Source: Pseudomonadales bacterium (GTDB lineage Bacteria > Pseudomonadota > Gammaproteobacteria > Pseudomonadales > Azotimanducaceae). From it: DNA of 64,000 nucleotides. Positions 39,817-47,284 of the stretch are shown piece after piece. Location of the stretch: positions 17,943 through 81,942 of the forward strand of contig JANQKS010000044.1 of assembly GCA_028281005.1 (NCBI GenBank), read 5' to 3'. A model generated the notes under the pieces. It was not told the origin of the DNA. It made no database searches and was given only the letters and a program-made list of their open reading frames with translations. Position numbers and translations under genes: made by a program. Positions within the stretch are counted from its first letter, which is position 1. Each line of letters starts with the position of its first letter.

Positions 39817-40086
39817 ATGAAAAGGCATTTTGCCGCGATCTTGCTGTTGTGCGGCACCCTGTTAACCGCCGGATGTGTCACCTCTCAACCCACCACTCTC
39901 GAAGGCATGCGCGACTTGGAAAGCCGCAAGCTTGCACTGCGGTGCTACAACAAACACGAAGGCGAGCGCCTTGTGTTCGGCGCCATGAATACGTTTAACG
40001 CCTGCAGCCGTTGGGCGCAGAGAGTGATGCAAGTTCGTTATCCCAAAACTGCGCTGGTTAACAACTACCAATCAGTGCCCCGTTAG
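39817..40086 (+). CDS. Small lipoprotein of unknown function
   Basis: An 89-aa protein with a lipobox (LLTAGC, Cys about residue 20) after a clear hydrophobic signal and a TAGGAG ribosome site. The mature part (MRDLESRKLALRCYNKHEGE, CSRWAQRVMQVRYP) has two further Cys and is amphipathic. I recognise no family. It is preceded by a sigma-54 promoter candidate, so expression may depend on RpoN and nitrogen or motility signals. It converges on the FAH-family gene. Confidence 0.75.
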   Translation: MKRHFAAILLLCGTLLTAGCVTSQPTTLEGMRDLESRKLALRCYNKHEGERLVFGAMNTFNACSRWAQRVMQVRYPKTALVNNYQSVPR

Positions 40087-40099
40087 AACCCAACCGTAG

Positions 40100-40948
40100 T
40101 CAGACTTCTCCCACCACCGGGTTGCGCAACGTACCAATCGGTGAGACCTCGATCTCAATCACATCACCGTCGTCCATGAAGACCGGTGGTTTGCGCGCGG
40201 CACCCACCCCGCCCGGTGTCCCGGTGACAATCACGTCACCGGGTTCTAACTCGATGAAGGTGGAACAGTACTCGATCAGTTCCTCGAAGCCGTGTACCAG
40301 AAGTTCTGCCTTAGCGTTTTGCATGACCACACCATTCAGTCGGGTGGTGATTTCCATTTGCGATAGATCGCCAATCTCGTCCATGGTCATCATCCAGGGG
40401 CCAAAGCCGCCCGTGGCGGTGAAGTTTTTGCCGGGCGTAAATTGACTGGTCTGGCGTTGGTATTCACGGACGCTGCCGTCGTTGTAGATGCCGAACCCCA
40501 CCACGTGCCGCAGGGCGTCCTCGCGACTGATACGCCGGCCTGGAGCACCGATGATCATGGCAATCTCACCTTCGAAGTCTAAGGTGTTGGATTCCAGTGG
40601 ACGGATCATGGCTTGCTCATGGGCCACCTGCGCTTTTGCAAATCGTACAAATACGGTCGGCACACCTTCCCCGCCGCGGCCAGTTTCTTCCTGATGGGCT
40701 TTGTAATTTAGCCCGACACAGAGAATCTTGCGGGGGTCTGTAATGGTGGGTGCATAAGTCAGGCCGTCCAAGGCGACATCCGCCGTATCACCATATTGCG
40801 CCGCTAGGTCCGACAACGCAGCAGCGGCGATGGCTTCACGCAGAGAAGCAAACTCACTGCGCGCGCCTACATCAACCACTCCGTGCCCATCTGCGGTGAT
40901 GTAGCCAAATGTTGTTTCGCCATCGCGAACAAAAGACAGCCAACGCAT
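40100..40948 (-). CDS. Fumarylacetoacetate hydrolase family protein
   Basis: A 282-aa FAH-fold hydrolase or decarboxylase of C-C bonds in 2,4-diketo acids. Markers are KILCVGLNYKAHQEETG, LDFEGEIAMIIG (metal-binding Glu residues) and GDVIVTGTPGGVGAARKPP, the family's C-terminal signature. AAGGAG sits five bases before the ATG at 40948; a GTG two codons earlier is less likely. On the same strand as the alcohol dehydrogenase 83 nt upstream. Confidence 0.92.
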   Translation of the reverse strand: MRWLSFVRDGETTFGYITADGHGVVDVGARSEFASLREAIAAAALSDLAAQYGDTADVALDGLTYAPTITDPRKILCVGLNYKAHQEETGRGGEGVPTVFVRFAKAQVAHEQAMIRPLESNTLDFEGEIAMIIGAPGRRISREDALRHVVGFGIYNDGSVREYQRQTSQFTPGKNFTATGGFGPWMMTMDEIGDLSQMEITTRLNGVVMQNAKAELLVHGFEELIEYCSTFIELEPGDVIVTGTPGGVGAARKPPVFMDDGDVIEIEVSPIGTLRNPVVGEV

Positions 40949-41030
40949 GCGCACTCCTTAACTCTCGCTTTGTAATACCAACGTAGACATCAGCTGTGGC
41001 GCTGAATTGAACCTGGTGAGCTGGATCTAA

Positions 41031-42113
41031 TCAGTCGAACATAATGACGCTGCGTGCCACTTCTCCGGTTTCCAATGCCGCCATACCCTCATTGATATCA
41101 GACAACTTGATGCGGTTGGATACCAGATCATCCAGGTGTAAACGCCCCTGCAGATAAAAATCGACAAAGCGCGGCATATCCACACGGAAGCGGTTGCTGC
41201 CCATCATGGAACCCTGAATTTTTTTCTCCATGAGAAAATCCGGTCCGTGCAGGGCGACCATTTCCCCCGGCGGGATCATGCCAATGACCGTTGCGGTACC
41301 GCCCGGGCTCAACATACGAAATGCTTGTTCGGCGGTGACTTTCAAGCCAATGGCTTCAAAAGAGTAATGTACGCCGCCGCCGGTTAATTCACGCACCATT
41401 TCAACGGCGTCACCATCGCTGGCGTCGACGACGTCTGTGGCACCAAATTTGCGCGCCAACTCCAACTTCGAAGCGACCCGATCCACTGCAATAACCCGGG
41501 CAGCACCCGCGATGGCCGCCCCGTTAATACAAGACAGGCCAATGCCGCCGCAGCCAATCACCGCGACTGTGCTGCCTGGCTCTACGCCTGCGGTATGGAT
41601 AACCGCACCGACGCCGGTGGTGACACCGCAGCCGATTAACGCAGCACGGTCCATGGGCATGTCTTCGCGGATTTTCACGACCGCATGCTCGTGCACTAAC
41701 ATCTGTTCCGCAAAAGAACCAAGCTGAGCAAACTGCTGCACCTTTTGGGCTTGCTGGCTGAGGCGCGGTTCGTCTTCAGGTCCGCGATTGGTTTCCGGTT
41801 CCTGGCACAAAGACATGTGCCCGGTCAGGCATTTTTCGCAGTGTCCGCAGAATACCGACAGACAGGTAATCACATGGTCGCCGGGTTTCACGTAATGCAC
41901 GTCGCTACCCACTTGCTCCACCACCCCCGCGCTTTCATGGCCAAGCACCATCGGTACCGCACCTGGGTACGTACCATTCCAGAAGTGCATGTCGCTGTGG
42001 CAGATCCCCGCTGCGGATGTACGCACCAACACTTCCCGCGGCCCCGGTTTGGAAATCTCAACGTCTTCGATTTCCATCGGTTGATTCACTTCACGAAATA
42101 CAGCAGCTTTCAC
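41031..42113 (-). CDS. Zinc-dependent alcohol dehydrogenase
   Basis: A 360-aa medium-chain dehydrogenase. Catalytic zinc ligands are Cys38 (GICHSD) and His59-Glu60 (GHESAG); structural zinc is held by Cys89, 92, 95 and 103. NAD(P) binding is by GCGGIGLSCINGAAIAG. It oxidises alcohols to aldehydes (or the reverse). It resembles the class III/NDMA-type subset, but the exact substrate is not shown. In a run of minus-strand metabolic genes with the FAH-family hydrolase. Confidence 0.93.
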   Translation of the reverse strand: MKAAVFREVNQPMEIEDVEISKPGPREVLVRTSAAGICHSDMHFWNGTYPGAVPMVLGHESAGVVEQVGSDVHYVKPGDHVITCLSVFCGHCEKCLTGHMSLCQEPETNRGPEDEPRLSQQAQKVQQFAQLGSFAEQMLVHEHAVVKIREDMPMDRAALIGCGVTTGVGAVIHTAGVEPGSTVAVIGCGGIGLSCINGAAIAGAARVIAVDRVASKLELARKFGATDVVDASDGDAVEMVRELTGGGVHYSFEAIGLKVTAEQAFRMLSPGGTATVIGMIPPGEMVALHGPDFLMEKKIQGSMMGSNRFRVDMPRFVDFYLQGRLHLDDLVSNRIKLSDINEGMAALETGEVARSVIMFD

Positions 42114-42200
42114 TTTTCCCTCCCAGGATTAATACTCTCTGTGACATGCTTGAGAGTGTGCCACACTTTGCACCGTCGTCTAAATCTGGCGCGTGTTCGT

Positions 42201-43208
42201 TTAGCCGCCCAATGCGCCGACGAGGATTTGCTCCGCGGTACGGATCGCCGCGAGCAAACCGCGCGGGTCCGCAACACCCTGCCCCGCGATGTCGAACGCC
42301 GTGCCGTGATCCACGGACGTACGCACAAATGGAATACCCAAGGTGGCGGTGGTGGAGGCGTGGAAATTGTGCACTTTAATCGCGATGTGGCCTTGGTCGT
42401 GATAGAGCGCCAGAACCACATCAAACTCGCCATTGATGGCGCGATTGAACACCGAATCCGCGGGTATGGGTCCACTGGCGGCGATACCCGCTGCTTGGGC
42501 GTCCGCCACGGCAGGCGCCAGTTCATCAATTTCTTCCCGACCCAGCAGGCCACCTTCACCACCATGGGGATTCAAGGCGGCCACAGCAATGCGTGGACTG
42601 GCTATCCCCCAAGCATGCAGCGTGTCATGCACTAAACGCAGCTTTTCCAACACCGTTGCGTGTTTCACATAGCGAGCCGCCTCAAGCAGGGATTTGTGCG
42701 TGGATAAATGGGCGACGCGCAGACCCGGGGTCATGAGCATGGTGGCAGTCCAATCCGCACCGGACAGGCGCGCGAGGATTTCCTGGTGACCGATGTCATC
42801 CACATAGCCGGCAGCGTGAATGGCTGCTTTGTTGATCGGGCACGTCACCATGGCGGCGACCGAGCCTTGTAAACAAGCCTCTGCTGCCCACTCCACAGCT
42901 TGCACCGCGGCATGCCCACACGCGACCTGCACTTTGCCGAAGCTGAAATCAGCGGGTTGATCGGGCCCAATCTGCAACAGGCCAAATGGGCCACGTAAGG
43001 CTTTCGCTGAAGTCACCGATGGAATGTCGGGTAATTCCACGCCCGCCGCTTGCGCGCCCAGTTCTAAGCCCCAGCGTGCGCCCACCAACAACCACGGCAC
43101 TTCGGGTTGCGCTTCGGCCAACACTTTGGCGGCCACTTCAGCGCCAATACCTGACGGGTCTCCTAAGGTGATGGCCAGCGGCTTAGCGTCGGATGGCATA
43201 CACGGCAT
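42201..43208 (-). CDS. pdxA: 4-hydroxythreonine-4-phosphate dehydrogenase family (PdxA)
   Basis: A 335-aa PdxA-family oxidative decarboxylase. Family motifs are ITLGDPSGIGAEVAAKVL, the metal-binding His segments HQEILARLSG, THKSLLEAARYV and ALYHDQGHIAIKV, and NPHGGEGGLLGREE. It belongs to vitamin B6 synthesis, or to the related PdxA2/four-carbon acid catabolism; the isolated position, without ksgA or surA next to it, leaves that open. Start at 43208 or the Met three codons later. Divergent from the zinc-ribbon gene with its LexA-like box. Confidence 0.85.
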   Translation of the reverse strand: MPCMPSDAKPLAITLGDPSGIGAEVAAKVLAEAQPEVPWLLVGARWGLELGAQAAGVELPDIPSVTSAKALRGPFGLLQIGPDQPADFSFGKVQVACGHAAVQAVEWAAEACLQGSVAAMVTCPINKAAIHAAGYVDDIGHQEILARLSGADWTATMLMTPGLRVAHLSTHKSLLEAARYVKHATVLEKLRLVHDTLHAWGIASPRIAVAALNPHGGEGGLLGREEIDELAPAVADAQAAGIAASGPIPADSVFNRAINGEFDVVLALYHDQGHIAIKVHNFHASTTATLGIPFVRTSVDHGTAFDIAGQGVADPRGLLAAIRTAEQILVGALGG

Positions 43209-43330
43209 GGGTTAGCTCAAACATAACTCTACAAAGTACAACTGAACGTGTGTACGTGCCAGTTCAGCGGTTAAATTCGACCGTGGCCGCGCCACGCAAG
43301 TGGGCATCCGCATGCCACGCAGTTCACAAA

Positions 43331-43350
43331 TACTGTATATATATACATAT
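43331..43350 (+). promoter_or_regulatory. LexA-like (SOS) operator
   Basis: TACTGTATATATATACATAT matches the enterobacterial SOS consensus TACTG(TA)5CAGTA over its first 17 positions, with CTGT-N8-ACAT in place of CTGT-N8-ACAG. It lies 16 nt before the ATG at 43366 and 123 nt from the divergent pdxA start, the right place to repress the small zinc-ribbon gene. The repetitive TA core could also arise by chance. Confidence 0.5.
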
Positions 43351-43365
43351 ACCGAATGAACAGGT

Positions 43366-43647
43366 ATGCTTCAATGTATGCAAACCCTCGCTGACATGGT
43401 GCACGCTTTCCGACTCTATGCGGTCTGTGATCCCTGCCACCGTGTCGCCCTGGTCGACCTCGACACGTTAATTGCGCGCAATGGCGGCGACTACCCGATT
43501 GAACGTGTGCGCATGCGGTTAAAGTGCGAAAGCTGCGGCAAACGCAGCCAAGCCATCAGAATAGTCTACGTAGGACCGGAGGGGCGTGCGTCGGGGTTTC
43601 GCTACGCTCGCAATTCCCAGCCACCAACCGTTGACCGAAACTGCTAG
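43366..43647 (+). CDS. Small zinc-ribbon protein, possibly SOS-controlled
   Basis: A 93-aa protein with two CxxC knuckles: C21-D-P-C24 and C54-E-S-C57, separated by a basic/aliphatic segment (DLDTLIARNGGDYPIERVRMRLK). This spacing suggests a single structural zinc. I do not recognise the family. There is no strong ribosome site at the ATG; in-frame Met codons at residues 5 and 11 are alternatives. The LexA-like box immediately upstream hints at DNA-damage control. It overlaps the stop of the converging RibB gene by four bases. Confidence 0.6.
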   Translation: MLQCMQTLADMVHAFRLYAVCDPCHRVALVDLDTLIARNGGDYPIERVRMRLKCESCGKRSQAIRIVYVGPEGRASGFRYARNSQPPTVDRNC

Positions 43648-44738
43648 AGAATTTCGGTAGATTCCAAGGTCAGGCCAAAGCCGCTGACACCGACATATTC
43701 CACTTCGCGACCGGCGATCAGACGGATACGGCTCACATTTATATCACGCAAAATTTGCGCCCCCACCCCTACTTCAAGCCACTGGCTGCGGCGCTCCTCT
43801 TCCTTGGACTGCCCTGACAGTTTTTCATGAGGTACGCCCACAAAGCCGGTGCGAAGGTAAATCAACACCCCGCCGCCCAGTTGCTGTATGCGGTCGAGGG
43901 ATGCATCGAGCAGGTTTTTGGGGTGTTCGGTCTGCGGACCAAACACATCATCGATGAGCTTTTCGCGGTGTATGCGTACCGGCACCGATTCCATTTGGCT
44001 GATGTCACCAAATACCAAGGCTAAGTGTTCGGCATCTTCAAATTTCGTGCGGTAGGACAGCCCGCGTGCGTCACCGATGGAGGACTGCACGGTGAACTCA
44101 TTGGTGCGCTCCACCAGTTGCTCGCGCGTCTGCCGATAGGCAATTAAATCCGCGATGGTAATGATCTTAAGCTGGTGCTGTTGCGCAAAATCCAACAGTT
44201 GCGGCAACCGTTGCACGGTGCCGTCATCGTTCACCAACTCTGCCAGCAGGCTGACCGGCGGTAACTCAGCCAATACCGAGAGGTCCGCGCCGGCTTCAGT
44301 GTGACCGGAACGCACCAACACCCCACCTTGGCGCGCAACCAAGGGGAAAATGTGTCCTGGCCGGACAAAGTCTTCAGCGCTGACGTTATTATTGGTTAAT
44401 GCTTGCACGGTCGCTGCCCGTTCTTCGGCAGAGATCCCGGTGGTGAGGCCTTGTTTGTAATCAATCGACACCGTAAACGCCGTGCTCATGGGCGCATCGT
44501 TGCGCGCAACCATGGGGTCCAGATGCAAACGTGCAGCATGCTCTTCAAACAACGGCGCACACAAGATACCGCTGGTGTGCCGGATCATAAAAGCCACCGC
44601 TTCCGGGGTCGCTTTGCTGGCCGCCATGATGAGATCCCCTTCGTTTTCACGATCATCATCATCCACCACCACAATCATCTCACCGTTCTTGATGGCGGCG
44701 ATGGCATCTTCAATGGAATCGAACTTCACGTCACTCAT
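43644..44738 (-). CDS. ribB: 3,4-dihydroxy-2-butanone-4-phosphate synthase with degenerate RibA domain
   Basis: A 364-aa protein of riboflavin synthesis. The N-terminal half is an active-looking RibB: DDDRENEGDLIMAA, TSGILCAPL, RPGHIFPLVARQGGVL and RSGHTEAGADLS. The C-terminal half has the GTP cyclohydrolase II layout (RIHREKLIDDVFG). It lacks the zinc-binding cysteines normally in the CLTGDVFGSLRCDC segment (here KLIDDVFGPQTEHP), so it should not hydrolyse GTP. Such RibBX forms are common. The leader carries a strong hairpin-plus-T8 signal on this strand, but no FMN riboswitch pattern that I can find. Confidence 0.88.
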   Translation of the reverse strand: MSDVKFDSIEDAIAAIKNGEMIVVVDDDDRENEGDLIMAASKATPEAVAFMIRHTSGILCAPLFEEHAARLHLDPMVARNDAPMSTAFTVSIDYKQGLTTGISAEERAATVQALTNNNVSAEDFVRPGHIFPLVARQGGVLVRSGHTEAGADLSVLAELPPVSLLAELVNDDGTVQRLPQLLDFAQQHQLKIITIADLIAYRQTREQLVERTNEFTVQSSIGDARGLSYRTKFEDAEHLALVFGDISQMESVPVRIHREKLIDDVFGPQTEHPKNLLDASLDRIQQLGGGVLIYLRTGFVGVPHEKLSGQSKEEERRSQWLEVGVGAQILRDINVSRIRLIAGREVEYVGVSGFGLTLESTEIL

Positions 44739-44789
44739 GCGTGTTCTCTTTCAGACTCAAAAAGCGGCGCGAGAGGGTAACACAACGGC

Positions 44790-44847
44790 AAAAAAAAGCC
44801 CGCTTACAAAGACTTGGCCGCATCTGCAGCGAAGTCTTGGCGCGGGC
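44790..44847 (-). terminator. Minus-strand terminator or attenuator before ribB
   Basis: Read on the minus strand, GCCCGC (44847-44842) pairs with GCGGGC (44803-44798), enclosing a second stem AAGACTT/AAGTCTT (44838-44832 with 44815-44809). Eight T residues (44797-44790) follow. It lies 52 nt upstream of the ribB start. It could end an upstream short transcript (a -10-like TATAGAAT sits at 44870-44863) or attenuate ribB. The larger 44739-45173 gap holds another TGACCGGG/CCCGGTCA inverted repeat near 44885-44918 and nothing else I can name. Confidence 0.65.
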
Positions 44848-45173
44848 GCGAATCAACATTCGATTCTATAGTTGAAGGGATAAAGTGACCGGGAAGATCC
44901 GGTGAAGGCTACCCGGTCATTGTTTAGGTCGCAGACAAAAGGCAAAAAGTTCGCCACAGTTGGCCATTGATGCCACCCATAATCGCCAGCGTTGCGTGCT
45001 GGTTGCATGCCAAGAGGAGCGCACGCCCAGGCGACACAGTTTTAGACGCCTTTACTTCGTTGGCTTTTTCTGCTGCACTTAGCTTGCGCGTGGCGGAACG
45101 CCCGCGCCTTAAACCCACTGGTGGCTTAAGCCCCGGTGATAGAACCCCAGGTATCAACCATGGAGGAAACATT

Positions 45174-45650
45174 ATGTTTCATCACTGTAGTCGATGGCCG
45201 CGACGCTATGCATACGCGCATGCATACGGTTTCGGCAGCCGATCACCCTCACGACACTCAGATTCCGCAGGCTACGCCTCGCGGCGCCATCGCGGCCGCC
45301 ATTCCGGCGGCGGCTTCGGCGTACGCCGCCCCTTGCGTTATCTGGCTTATCATTTGGATTTGGACGATGGTCAAATGCGCCGCATTGCGGCCATCATGGA
45401 TCGGCTCAAAACCGAACGGGAACAAGCGAGCTTGGACGAAACCCGCACGGTGACTAAGGTGGCGAGTCTGGTGACCAATCCGGATGTAAGCGTTGACATG
45501 CTTAAAGACGCGCTAGCACCGCGGGTCAGCAGCGCAGAACAGCTGCAGCTGGCCACCGCCAGGGCCATACAAGACATCATTGTCGAGTTGGACGCTGAGC
45601 AACGCGAAGATTTTGCGTACTTGCTGAACGCCAAGGGATTTGTGATCTAG
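45174..45650 (+). CDS. Spy/CpxP-like protein with His/Arg-rich N-terminus
   Basis: A 158-aa protein starting at 45174 behind a perfect GGAGG site; the ORF extends 69 codons upstream without support. Residues 1-55 are rich in His, Arg, Ser, Tyr and Gly (MFHHCSRWPRRYAYAHAYG). The rest is helical with HLDLDDGQMRRIAAIMDRLK and VELDAEQREDFAYLLNAKG, close to the two LTxxQ-type helices of Spy/heavy-metal-sensor proteins. Unlike Spy there is no signal peptide, so it may be cytoplasmic and metal-binding. Function is unknown. Confidence 0.65.
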   Translation: MFHHCSRWPRRYAYAHAYGFGSRSPSRHSDSAGYASRRHRGRHSGGGFGVRRPLRYLAYHLDLDDGQMRRIAAIMDRLKTEREQASLDETRTVTKVASLVTNPDVSVDMLKDALAPRVSSAEQLQLATARAIQDIIVELDAEQREDFAYLLNAKGFVI

Positions 45651-45656
45651 GCCTGT

Positions 45657-45684
45657 AGGGCCGGTGTCTCTCGACACCGGCCCT
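45657..45684. terminator. Bidirectional terminator hairpin
   Basis: AGGGCCGGTGTC (45657-45668) pairs perfectly with GACACCGGCCCT (45673-45684) around TCTC, giving a 12-bp GC-rich stem between two convergent genes. The T-run after it is poor, but placement and strength suggest transcription stops from both sides. Confidence 0.7.
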
Positions 45685-45711
45685 GTCACTGCCTACTGCC
45701 CGGCTGAATGG

Positions 45712-47049
45712 TTAGCTTTGCTTGCGGGTAATTTTCACCGGCATATGGGTATAACCCTTCACAAAAGAAGAGTAAGTCCGCTGGGGTTCTTCCAACACCT
45801 CAATTTTTTCGAAGCGCTTGAGGATTTCCTCCCAGAGCACACGTAACTGCAGCTCTGCAAGGCGGTTACCCATACAGCGGTGAATTCCAAAACCAAACGA
45901 TAGGTGTTGGCGCACGTTGGGGCGCTCGATGTCGAGTTCATCCGCGTTTTCAAACACGTCTTCATCTCGATTGCCGGAGACGTACCACATCAACACTTGA
46001 TCACCTTGCTTGATCTGCTTGCCACCGACCTCACAGTCTTGATTGGCGGTGCGCCGCATGTAAGCGAGCGGGGTCTGCCAACGAATCACTTCAGCCACCA
46101 TTTTGGGGATCAACTCTGGATTGGCGATGAGCTTGTCGTATTGCTCGGAAAACCTATTTAATGCATACACGCTGCCCGACATGGTGTTGCGCGTCGTGTC
46201 GTTACCGCCGACGATGAGCAGAATTAAATTGCCGAGGAACTCCATCGGCTGCATGTCCTTAGTCTCTTCGCCGTGGGCCAACATAGAAACCAAGTCGTCA
46301 CCTGGGTTGCGTTTACGCTCTTCCCATAGGTTGGTGAAATACTCCAAACACTCAAGCAGCTCTTCACGACGCTGATCCATGGTTTCAATGACGCCACCAG
46401 GTTGAGGGACCGCAGTGGCCACATCCGACCAGCGCGTCAACTTGCGGCGCTCTTCGAACGGGAAGTCAAACAACGTGGCGAGCATCATGGTGGTGAGCTC
46501 GATGGAGACGTTGTCTACCCAATCAAAGGCTTCACCTTCCGGCAGGGAATCCAGCACCCGTGCGGTGCGCTCGCGGATAAGGGGCTCCAGTTTTGCCAGG
46601 TTATTGGGCGCCACCACCCCAGTGACCGTCTTGCGCTGCACGTCATGTACTGGCGGGTCCTGAGCGATAAACATACTGATCTGCAACACGCCCTCGGGAG
46701 GCTCCGCATCCACCGGAAAACCAATGGTGATGCCCTTGGCGGAAGAAAAATTCTGCCAATCGCTGTCCACTTTTTTGATGTCGGCGTAACGCGTTAAAGA
46801 CCAGAATCTTCCGGCGATCTCGGTTTCATTAAAGTGTACGGGGTCTTCTTTACGTAACCGCTCGAAATACTCCTGCCAACGATTTTCCGCGAACAAACGC
46901 GGCCGCAAAGGAATGATCTCCTCAAGTGGCACGTCCTGCGCTTTGGGTATCTCACCCGCCTGTTCTGTATCTGCCACACCCGGCATACGTAATGGCGCGG
47001 GAGATGCTTCCGCGGATTTCACAGCGTCGTCATTTACAGCTTCGCTCAT
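45712..47049 (-). CDS. Cytochrome P450, CYP153-like
   Basis: A 445-aa soluble bacterial P450. It has the I-helix LLIVGGNDTTRNTMSG, the ExxR in EVIRWQTP, and the heme loop FGFGIHRCMG with the axial Cys392. The C-terminus (YSSFVKGYTHMPVKI) and the wording around the heme resemble CYP153 terminal alkane/fatty-acid hydroxylases, which need a ferredoxin and reductase; neither is in the window. A GGAG site lies 8 nt before the start. Terminal hydroxylation would feed the alcohol dehydrogenase and beta-oxidation genes here; that link is inference. Confidence 0.85.
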   Translation of the reverse strand: MSEAVNDDAVKSAEASPAPLRMPGVADTEQAGEIPKAQDVPLEEIIPLRPRLFAENRWQEYFERLRKEDPVHFNETEIAGRFWSLTRYADIKKVDSDWQNFSSAKGITIGFPVDAEPPEGVLQISMFIAQDPPVHDVQRKTVTGVVAPNNLAKLEPLIRERTARVLDSLPEGEAFDWVDNVSIELTTMMLATLFDFPFEERRKLTRWSDVATAVPQPGGVIETMDQRREELLECLEYFTNLWEERKRNPGDDLVSMLAHGEETKDMQPMEFLGNLILLIVGGNDTTRNTMSGSVYALNRFSEQYDKLIANPELIPKMVAEVIRWQTPLAYMRRTANQDCEVGGKQIKQGDQVLMWYVSGNRDEDVFENADELDIERPNVRQHLSFGFGIHRCMGNRLAELQLRVLWEEILKRFEKIEVLEEPQRTYSSFVKGYTHMPVKITRKQS

Positions 47050-47284
47050 GCTGAAGGCTCCGTGTTGATCAAATCTGAGACCATGGAGGATTAACTACCG
47101 GGAGATTCAGGTCAAATCCGTGTTTTCCGTAAGTTGTAAGGATGATTGTGCGGACAACCGTCCTCCTGCAGTTGTGCTGCGTTTCCTGTTGGCGGCTCAC
47201 ATCCGCCATACATTCATTCCCACACTTGCAGCTTAAAATAATCCTGCGGTGGGGGAGCTGCAGGGAAATAGGAAGTCACACACA

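Noticed and set aside
44924..45172. 82-aa minus-strand open frame upstream of ribB
   Set aside because: No ribosome site or family resemblance, and it runs antisense to the leader of the Spy-like gene.
44739..45173. tmRNA, RNase P RNA, 6S RNA or FMN riboswitch in this long gap
   Set aside because: None of the conserved sequence blocks of these RNAs could be found on either strand; only hairpins and a terminator remain.
47050..47284. Cobalamin riboswitch or Fur box upstream of the TonB receptor
   Set aside because: No B12-box pattern and no convincing Fur palindrome were seen; only a weak promoter-like pair is present.
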